From Sporosarcina highlanderae (GTDB lineage Bacteria; Bacillota; Bacilli; Bacillales_A; Planococcaceae): a stretch of 64,000 nucleotides of DNA. This document shows positions 57,935-64,000 of this stretch, one piece after another. The translations under genes and the position numbers were made by a program. The stretch spans positions 423,913-487,912 of the forward strand of contig NZ_JAROCC010000001.1 in assembly GCF_030433715.1 (NCBI RefSeq), written 5' to 3'. How positions within the stretch are numbered: position 1 is the stretch's first letter; each line of letters starts with the position of its first letter. The notes under the pieces are model-generated. The model saw only the letters and a list, made by a program, of their open reading frames with translations, did no database searches and was not told the DNA's origin.

Positions 57935-59983
57935 TTATATACGTTTCGGCCAGAAGCTCCATTTCTTGCCTAACAGTACTAAAACTGCTGGGATAAGTAA
58001 TGGTCGGACGATGAATGTGTCAATCAGAATGCCTAACGCCATGATGAAACCGAAAAGTTTTAATTCATAAATCGGCATTGTTGCAAGCACAAGGAATGTA
58101 GCGGCCAAGATTATACCTGCTGAACTGATGACGCCGCCTGTGCGTTCCACTCCCTTACGCACCGCATCCTCGTATGGCATCACTTTCATCTCTTCTCGGA
58201 TTCGAGCAATAAGCATGATGGAATAATCGACACCAAGTGCAACGAGGAAGACGAATGCATAAAGCGGAATCCGATAGTTGATCCCATCAAGATCAAGGAA
58301 AACTTCGAATAAGAAGTATGACAGGCCAAGTGTAGCTACAAATGAGAGCAATATGCTACCAATCATGTATATCGGTGCGATAATCGATCTTGTTTGAAAG
58401 CCTAACATAATTGTGATTAAAGCTGTCATTAATATCATGACAATCCAAGTATCTCTATCATTAACATCCCTGACATCAGCATTAATTGCTGTTTCACCCG
58501 AAATATACATTTCAGTATCCGATAAATTCGCTTCCTCAAGAATGCTCTTGCTGTCTTCACGAAGCTTGAGTAAACCATCAAATGCTTCCGTTCCATATGG
58601 ATTACCTTTAAATATAATCGAGAACTTCGCAGCTTTACCATCTTCATTTACTGGATTGCCTTGGGTTGTTACATCAGCAATAGCTGGATTCTCTTTTATC
58701 TTATCAATTACTGTTTTCATCTCTTCCATGCCTAATTCATGCTTAGAGACAAAAAGCAATGTCCCAGGTGCCAAACTTCCTTCCGAAAAATCAGCCCCTA
58801 ACCTTTCATATCCTACACGGGACGAAAGATCTTCCGGGAAAGAAGCGATAAGATCATACGATTCTTTCATATTCGTCATATTCCATGCACCTAATAAAAG
58901 AAGCAAAAGAATTGGAATCATGAATTGCAAAGGCTTTTTCGTAACGACATTCGCCACTTTGCTCCAGATTGATTTCTTTTCAACTGTCACATCACCGTAT
59001 TGCGGGATAATCGGCCAAAATGCCTTTCTTCCGATAACCGCAAACAATGCCGGCAATAAAGTCAGACCTGCAATCAGCATCCCACCTGCTGCAATTGCAA
59101 ATACTGGTGCAAAATTACGGTACGGTTCATACAAAGCAAAAAACAAGGTTGCGACACCTAATACAATTGTACTCCCACTAAAGAAAATAGGTTCCTTCAC
59201 GTGTTTCATCGTTTCGCGCATAGCGGCATTAGCATCCTCATTAGCCTTCAATTCCTCACGGTAGCGTGAAAAGATTAAAAGCGAATAATCCGTAACGACT
59301 GCAAATAACAAGATTGTCATTATCGACAACGCCTGGCTATCAACGCCAAACCAACCTTGTGCTGTCACGAAGCCAACGACTCGATCCACAACTGCATATA
59401 CAATGCCCGCTCCTATAAGTGGGATGAGTGTCAATAAAGGAGAACGGTAAATGACTAAAAGCAATACTAAAATTAGTCCAACTGTTGATAATAACAGTAC
59501 AATATCTGCTTGGCTAAACAGCTCAACTGCATCTGAAGCAATCCCTGCAGGACCGGTCCAAGATAGTTCGATTGTTTCATTGATTTGAGGCTCTACAAAC
59601 TCCTTAATGGACTTTACTAGGTTATGCAAGTCTTTTCCTTCAAGATCTTCCGGCAAGCTTAAAGGAATAAAGAATGTTTCTCCGTTTTCCGACAAAAATG
59701 AAGCACGAAGATCGGGCTGTAATTTTGATAATGGAATAACTTCCACTTCATCAAATACGGTATCCTCTTTCACGGATTCAATTGCTTCGGCAAACCCTAC
59801 AAGCTCTTCATCTGAAAGTATGCCATCCATATGGAATACAGCGAAAAGCGGGATGCCGCCCTCATTCGGAAAATACTTTTCAAGCTGTTTGGAAGCTACA
59901 ATGGACGGTGTATCAGATGGTAAACCAAAGTCTTTATTGGCAATTACATTTTCTTTACTACCCGGTGCAACACCGGATAGCAA
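57935..59983 (-). CDS. MMPL (RND-like) family transporter; 5' end disrupted by an in-frame stop
   Basis: The open frame encodes two MMPL repeats: extracytoplasmic domain 1 (residues about 20-155), helices 2-6 with SIMTILLFAVVTDYSLLIFSR, then extracytoplasmic domain 2 and helices 8-12 with FVFLVALGVDYSIMLIAR, both with the Asp-Tyr pair used for proton coupling. The TTG at 59983 has no ribosome binding site and would omit transmembrane helix 1. In the same frame, codons for helix 1 continue upstream to 60037, then TAA at 60038-60040, then four more codons back to ATG 60055, which overlaps the previous stop as TGATG and has a good ribosome binding site. So the natural start seems to be 60055 and codon 6 is a stop: nonsense mutation or sequence error. 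Confidence 0.8.
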   Translation of the reverse strand: MLSGVAPGSKENVIANKDFGLPSDTPSIVASKQLEKYFPNEGGIPLFAVFHMDGILSDEELVGFAEAIESVKEDTVFDEVEVIPLSKLQPDLRASFLSENGETFFIPLSLPEDLEGKDLHNLVKSIKEFVEPQINETIELSWTGPAGIASDAVELFSQADIVLLLSTVGLILVLLLVIYRSPLLTLIPLIGAGIVYAVVDRVVGFVTAQGWFGVDSQALSIMTILLFAVVTDYSLLIFSRYREELKANEDANAAMRETMKHVKEPIFFSGSTIVLGVATLFFALYEPYRNFAPVFAIAAGGMLIAGLTLLPALFAVIGRKAFWPIIPQYGDVTVEKKSIWSKVANVVTKKPLQFMIPILLLLLLGAWNMTNMKESYDLIASFPEDLSSRVGYERLGADFSEGSLAPGTLLFVSKHELGMEEMKTVIDKIKENPAIADVTTQGNPVNEDGKAAKFSIIFKGNPYGTEAFDGLLKLREDSKSILEEANLSDTEMYISGETAINADVRDVNDRDTWIVMILMTALITIMLGFQTRSIIAPIYMIGSILLSFVATLGLSYFLFEVFLDLDGINYRIPLYAFVFLVALGVDYSIMLIARIREEMKVMPYEDAVRKGVERTGGVISSAGIILAATFLVLATMPIYELKLFGFIMALGILIDTFIVRPLLIPAVLVLLGKKWSFWPKRI

Positions 59984-60054
59984 GACAGTAAGCAGTAGCC
60001 ATATACCGATGGAGAACCACCAAAGCCGCCTTCCTTTTTATTTCCCTTCAGTCA

Positions 60055-60453
60055 TCAGCGTCTTCCTTCCTTCTCAATTAGAAATGTGATTAAAACGAAT
60101 AAAGCAAAGCTGATGAGCAGGATGCTTCCGCCGACAATATAGAAGATAAGCGCAAACGTTTCATGCACATCGAACGGTTTCATGAATTGTAACCACATGC
60201 CCGCCGTCAAACCGATTGAACCGATGATTGCCGTCCATCCGTGTGCTGTTACCAATTTTTTCGCTCGTACTTTAAAAACTTTGTAGAATACTCCCCAAGC
60301 AAATACCGATAGCCATCCGACAACTAGTATATGTGCGTGGATTGGACGGAATGCATATGAGCCTGCCCCCGCCATATGGGACCCTAAAAACGCCCCAATC
60401 ATCCCAAAAATCGCTGATATGCGGATTAAACGTATACTCCATTTTTCCTGCAT
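60055..60453 (-). CDS. Small four-helix membrane protein resembling heme-copper oxidase subunit I helices
   Basis: A 132-residue protein with four helices. FRPIHAHILVVGWLSVFAWG in helix 2 resembles the heme-ligand region of cbb3-type oxidase and nitric oxide reductase subunits (RPxHxxxxxxG), and HGWTA and DVHETFALIF supply more His. It may bind heme or be an evolutionary fragment of that family. GGGGGAATAGAC precedes the ATG. Its stop overlaps the likely start of the MMPL gene, so the two are an operon. Function not known. Confidence 0.7.
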   Translation of the reverse strand: MQEKWSIRLIRISAIFGMIGAFLGSHMAGAGSYAFRPIHAHILVVGWLSVFAWGVFYKVFKVRAKKLVTAHGWTAIIGSIGLTAGMWLQFMKPFDVHETFALIFYIVGGSILLISFALFVLITFLIEKEGRR

Positions 60454-60523
60454 GTCTATTCCCCCTGTTCAATGTTATACCCTTATCTTAGAGGGCCAAC
60501 ATGAACGGAGCATGAACAAGATA

Positions 60524-61903
60524 TTACATCTTCGGAAGAGTTACTGTAAACGTCGTACCTACGCCATCTATGCTGTCAACCTGGACATTGCCTCCATGCA
60601 GTTCTACAACTTCTTGAACGATGGAAAGCCCTAAACCTGTGCCTTCTATCTTGTTTGTACGGGACTCATCCACACGGTAGAAACGGTCGAACAGCCGTGG
60701 CAAGTGTTCAGGTGCAATCCCGATACCTTCATCACGTACTTCTATTTTCACATGATCACCATGATCGGTTAAAATGATGTCCACCCCACCTTTCGCCTCT
60801 GTATATTTCAGCGCATTGGAAATTAAATTCTCCCAAACTTTTTCAAGAAACGCAGGGTCGCCAATGAATTCAATATCGTCCAATTCAAGGGAAACGGAAA
60901 TTTGCTTTTCCTCGGAAAGCCAACGATATTTACGAATCGTGTCCTTTATTTGTTCATCCAGCCTAAAATACTTCCGGTGGAGGGGCGATTCCAGTTGATC
61001 TAAGGAAGTCAGCAATAATAGTTGTTTCGTCAAAGAGGATAGCCTCTCCGTCTCGGATTGAATGACAGCGGCGTAATTTTTCCTGTCCATTTCAGACAGA
61101 TCATCATTCCCCAATAAATCCGCATACCCTTTTATATTCAGTAACGGAGATTGAAAATCATGAGAAACATCGCTGATGAACTCTTTTCGTATCCGGTCGT
61201 TCTCACTCAATCGTTCCGTCATCTTTTGAAAGCTATGTGCAAGCTGCCCGATCTCATCTTTACGATTAATTTCAAGCGTACCTGTAAACCGCTCTTCCGC
61301 AACCCTCTTCGTTGCCATCGTTAGCTTTGTGATTGGCTCAATTAATTTTTTAGCAACAATCAACATCGATAACAAACTGACAATAGCCATGACGACAACC
61401 ATACCGCCTAAAAGAAAATGGACTTCCGTGAACAGCATTTTAATATCTGGGCGTAGGAATAGCGCATATCTCTTCCCATTGGATTCAAATGGAACGCCAA
61501 CAGTATTTGCTAACTGATCAGAAAAGAAGCCAGTCATAAACGTCTCAGTCTTCAAATCACGCATTCCGTGATATTGTTTGCCATTTAAAACATTGTCAAT
61601 TGGATCCTGCCCTAAATTCAGCTCGCGAAATGGTGCACCATAAAAAGACGCATGTCCATCCTCATCAACTACGTATAATTTATAACCGACCGCCGCCTGT
61701 GTTTCAAAAAAATCAGCAAGCTGGCCCTTATTTTCCGATTCGATAAAATCGGCAAGTGATAAAGCAATTTTCATGTTCTTTGCATCATTTTGGCCTTTCA
61801 ATTGCTGGTGATAATATGTATTGACGACTAAAAATGCAATGAGTGTACTTGTCATCATAATGCCGATCGTGAAAGAGAGGAACTTTCCATATAGCGACCT
61901 CAT
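60524..61903 (-). CDS. Sensor histidine kinase (HssS/YkoH-like)
   Basis: A 459-residue kinase: helix 1 (about 10-30), extracytoplasmic domain of about 130 residues, helix 2 (about 165-187), HAMP (KKLIEPITKLTMATKRVAEERF), DHp with phospho-His in ISDVSHDFQSPLLNIKGYADLL, and ATPase domain with N-box ENLISNALKYTE, DEGIGI and GTGLGLSI. The SHDFQSP form of the H-box occurs in HssS (heme) and YkoH kinases. Start overlaps the regulator stop as ATGA. Signal unknown. Confidence 0.92.
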   Translation of the reverse strand: MRSLYGKFLSFTIGIMMTSTLIAFLVVNTYYHQQLKGQNDAKNMKIALSLADFIESENKGQLADFFETQAAVGYKLYVVDEDGHASFYGAPFRELNLGQDPIDNVLNGKQYHGMRDLKTETFMTGFFSDQLANTVGVPFESNGKRYALFLRPDIKMLFTEVHFLLGGMVVVMAIVSLLSMLIVAKKLIEPITKLTMATKRVAEERFTGTLEINRKDEIGQLAHSFQKMTERLSENDRIRKEFISDVSHDFQSPLLNIKGYADLLGNDDLSEMDRKNYAAVIQSETERLSSLTKQLLLLTSLDQLESPLHRKYFRLDEQIKDTIRKYRWLSEEKQISVSLELDDIEFIGDPAFLEKVWENLISNALKYTEAKGGVDIILTDHGDHVKIEVRDEGIGIAPEHLPRLFDRFYRVDESRTNKIEGTGLGLSIVQEVVELHGGNVQVDSIDGVGTTFTVTLPKM

Positions 61904-62562
61904 GAAGTAACCTCTAACTTATAGCCTACACCTCGTACAGTGACAATCTTAACCCCTTCCGGCAACTTCTCCCTCAACCGTTTTATATGGACATTCAACG
62001 TCTGTTCGTCCCCTTCATAGTCAAAACCCCATACTCGTTCAATAAGTAAATCCCTTTCGAATACATGATTTGGTTTTGATGCCAGTACAGATAATAATTC
62101 AAATTCCTTTAGGGGGGGCAAAAGAACCTTTTTCCCGATCGATACCTCATAACTTTGGCGATTGATCGTTATGGGACCTATTTCAATAAGTGTGTCTACC
62201 GCTTTGTCATACCGCCTTAAAATTGCATTTATGCGAAACAGCAATTCTTTCGGTTCAAACGGTTTAACGACATAATCATCAGAACCTGCCAAAAAACCTT
62301 TCTCCTTGTCCTCTAACTCCCCTTTTGCCGTTAGCAATAAAACTGGAATATCCGCTTCCTCCCGTAATCTTCTCGTCAATTCAAAGCCGTCCATCCCCGG
62401 CATCATCACATCCACAACCGCCAAATCAGGAAAGTGTTTTTTACTTTTTTCAAGTGCTTGAATCCCATTTGCCGCCTTGATCACTTCATATCCCGCTTGC
62501 GATAAATGGATACTTACCAATTCCAAAATATTAACGTCATCATCTACAACAAGTATTCTCAT
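61900..62562 (-). CDS. OmpR/PhoB-family response regulator
   Basis: A 220-residue regulator with a receiver domain (ILVVDDDVNILELV, phospho-Asp in VVDVMMPGMDGFEL, Lys in YVVKPFEPKEL) and a C-terminal winged helix (FELLSVLASKPNHVFERDLLIERVWG). ATG 62562 has AGGAAGG at 7 bases; a TTG at 62568 is too close to it. It is between a BrkB-like gene and its kinase, all three overlapping or nearly so. Confidence 0.93.
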   Translation of the reverse strand: MRILVVDDDVNILELVSIHLSQAGYEVIKAANGIQALEKSKKHFPDLAVVDVMMPGMDGFELTRRLREEADIPVLLLTAKGELEDKEKGFLAGSDDYVVKPFEPKELLFRINAILRRYDKAVDTLIEIGPITINRQSYEVSIGKKVLLPPLKEFELLSVLASKPNHVFERDLLIERVWGFDYEGDEQTLNVHIKRLREKLPEGVKIVTVRGVGYKLEVTS

Positions 62563-62564
62563 AA

Positions 62565-63377
62565 TCAAACCTTCCTTCTTGTTGAAGCCCTTAATTCTGC
62601 ATTAAGAAGCCCAGAAACCATAAGGATGACAGCAGTGAAGTAGAACCAAAGGACGAGCAATATGATTCCAGATAGCTGCCCGTAGAGTTTTGTATAGTCA
62701 ACATTCGCTACATAACTTCCGAAAAACAGTGAAAACAGCTGCCAGCCAATCGCCGAGAAAAGTGCACCAGGCAAAACTTCTTTTACTTTCATTCTACCTG
62801 TAGGAACCATTTTGTAAAACAATAAGAAGAACAGAATGAGGAACAGCGTCCCTAACCCCCACTTCACCAATGGCCATATATACAGCCAACCGCTCCATTG
62901 CTCAACCACGTCATAATGCGTAACGAGCTCATGCAGGGCCCTTTCGATTAATGGAAGAAATAACGACAGAGATAGAACCAACATGAATAGTAAAGTAACT
63001 CCTAAATCTCGGATTAACACTTTCCAAAATGCATAGCGCCTTATAAATCCATTTGCCTGATCAAGTGAACGGGCCAAGGACTGCACTGCAACTGAAGAAA
63101 GCCAAAAAGCAACCGCCAAGCTTGTGTAGAAGATATTTCCTTGCACCTTGAAAATAATGGCCTTTACATTCTGCTCAATGATTTTATACGCCTCACTTGG
63201 CGCAAACGGTTTAATAAAAGTTAAAAACATCTCCTCATTAACAGGCAAATAACTTAGCAAAGAAAACAGGAAAATGAGGAAAGGAAACATAGACAATAAT
63301 AAATAGTATGCGGTCTGTGCTGCCTGATCGAAAAAACGTTCCCTGAAAAAACGCGATACCACTTTACTGAAAATCAA
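62565..63377 (-). CDS. YihY/BrkB-family membrane protein
   Basis: A 270-residue protein with six helices and the family pattern FFRERFFDQAAQTAYYLLLSMFPFLIF near the N-terminus, and VLPGALFSAIGWQLFSLFFG and YGQLSGIILLVLWFYF later. Earlier called ribonuclease BN by mistake; the family is now seen as membrane proteins of uncertain transport role. TTG 63377 has AGGAGG at 8 bases; GTG 63386 lies in the ribosome binding site. It leads the operon with a two-component system, so it may be its target or sensor partner. Confidence 0.88.
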   Translation of the reverse strand: MIFSKVVSRFFRERFFDQAAQTAYYLLLSMFPFLIFLFSLLSYLPVNEEMFLTFIKPFAPSEAYKIIEQNVKAIIFKVQGNIFYTSLAVAFWLSSVAVQSLARSLDQANGFIRRYAFWKVLIRDLGVTLLFMLVLSLSLFLPLIERALHELVTHYDVVEQWSGWLYIWPLVKWGLGTLFLILFFLLFYKMVPTGRMKVKEVLPGALFSAIGWQLFSLFFGSYVANVDYTKLYGQLSGIILLVLWFYFTAVILMVSGLLNAELRASTRRKV

Positions 63378-63470
63378 CTTCCTCACCTCCTATCTCTTCA
63401 ATATACCCTATTCTTATTGAAGAAATGGAATGCGGAAAAATTTCATTTATGGAAGAAAGCGGGTGGATTG

Positions 63471-63640
63471 TTGGACGAGCGATCATGGGGGTGGTTTTGG
63501 ACGTTGAAGTGGACTCTTTGGGTGCCGAGAGGGACTTCTTGAGCATGGGGGCTGTTTTCTTGAGCGCAGAATTCGATTCTTGAGCGCGGGGGCTGTTTTC
63601 TTGAGCGCAGAAATCGATTCTTGAGCGCGGGAAAGCTTTT
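63471..63640. repeat. Intergenic 20-21-bp periodic TTGAGC array (array 3)
   Basis: TTGAGC cores begin at 63539, 63560, 63580, 63601 and 63621 (intervals 21, 20, 21, 20). Degenerate units (TTGGAC, TTGGAC, TTGGGT) precede at 63471, 63497 and 63518. Two longer versions alternate: TTGAGCGCAGAA-TCGATTC and TTGAGCGCGGGGGCTGTTTTC. Located between the rrn terminator and the BrkB-like operon, in a 300-bp stretch without genes. The 20-bp intervals break reading frame, so it is not coding. Confidence 0.85.
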
Positions 63641-63691
63641 TGATTTGTCAAAAGCATTTAGCGCCAAATGTCCTTAACGCTTATAAAAAAC

Positions 63692-63718
63692 AAAAAAACC
63701 ATTCCCCTGAGGGAATGG
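63692..63718 (-). terminator. Terminator of the rRNA operon
   Basis: CCATTCCC-CTGA-GGGAATGG just 3' of 5S rRNA, with TTTTTTTG on the minus strand. Confidence 0.9.
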
Positions 63719-63723
63719 CCTTT

Positions 63724-63840
<117 letters not shown>

Positions 63841-63923
63841 TATGTATGAACGATGCTTGTTCGTTCAAAACCGGATAAAAGAGACATTGTTGCTACATCA
63901 AGTTCAACGCACTTCATAACTTT

Positions 63924-64000
63924 AGGTTAAGTCCTCGATCGATTAGTATCCGTCAGCTGCACGTGTCGCCACGCTTCCACCCCGGACCTATCCACCTCAT
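63924..64000 (-). rRNA. rrl: 23S ribosomal RNA, 3' end (partial)
   Basis: The minus strand ends with the conserved 3' sequence GATCGAGGACTTAACC; the reverse strand reads the familiar GGTTAAGTCCTCGATCGATT. The gene runs off the right edge. The 83 bp between it and 5S is spacer without a tRNA. Confidence 0.92.

Overview
The window looks like chromosome from a low-to-moderate GC, endospore-forming member of the Bacillota, most likely order Bacillales and plausibly family Planococcaceae (Sporosarcina or Lysinibacillus neighbourhood). The evidence is strong AGGAGG ribosome binding sites with frequent TTG starts, two T-box leaders, a CdaS-type diadenylate cyclase, YqeY, YxlEFG, CatE/CatR-like and GlnK/GlnL-like genes, and an rRNA operon entering from the right edge. 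Genus assignment is inference. No phage, transposase, CRISPR array or tRNA gene was recognised.

Layout. 1-3.3 kb: tail of a drug exporter with an in-frame stop, then a NitT/TauT-type ABC importer operon. 3.4-8.3 kb: rhodanese, a 21-bp repeat array, CoA transferase, FhuF-like Fe-S protein, CHY zinc finger protein, MFS exporter. 8.4-14.8 kb: TRAP dicarboxylate-type transporter with two binding proteins and its own DcuS/DctR-type two-component system. 15-18.4 kb: AI-2E family permease, catE-like dioxygenase with a divergent HxlR regulator, L,D-transpeptidase. 18.7-24.3 kb: two ABC-2 permease-like proteins without an ATPase plus a lipoprotein, a nucleotidyltransferase-like protein, a regulator fusing a DNA-binding domain to an F1-ATPase beta-like domain, and two tandem paralogous microproteins. 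24.4-28 kb: tatC-tatA with a GMC dehydrogenase and its Tat-signal small subunit. 28-35.7 kb: yxlEFG-like ABC operon facing an ECF sigma/anti-sigma pair, AlaX, a second repeat array, proS with T-box. 35.7-42.4 kb: small metabolic and repair genes. 42.5-50.8 kb: brnQ with T-box, allB, ridA, cdaS, EamA/LysR pair, and a DoxX plus flavin oxidoreductase unit sharing an operator with catE. 51-54.5 kb: GlnK/GlnL-like pair with a dicarboxylate/glutamate symporter. 54.5-63.4 kb: SpxH-like protein, topB, an MMPL transporter with a disrupted 5' end, and a second two-component system with a BrkB-like membrane protein. 63.5-64 kb: a third repeat array, rrn terminator, 5S rRNA and the 3' end of 23S rRNA.

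The most unusual items are the regulator at 22635-23684, which carries recognisable F1 beta sequence before and after a P-loop that has lost its lysine, and three intergenic arrays (plus a fourth short cluster) whose 6-8 bp cores recur about every 21 bp, two DNA turns. A 19-bp operator shared by catE (17.6 kb) and the luciferase-like monooxygenase/DoxX unit (50.8 kb) predicts a quinone/electrophile-response regulon controlled by the HxlR protein at 17.7 kb.
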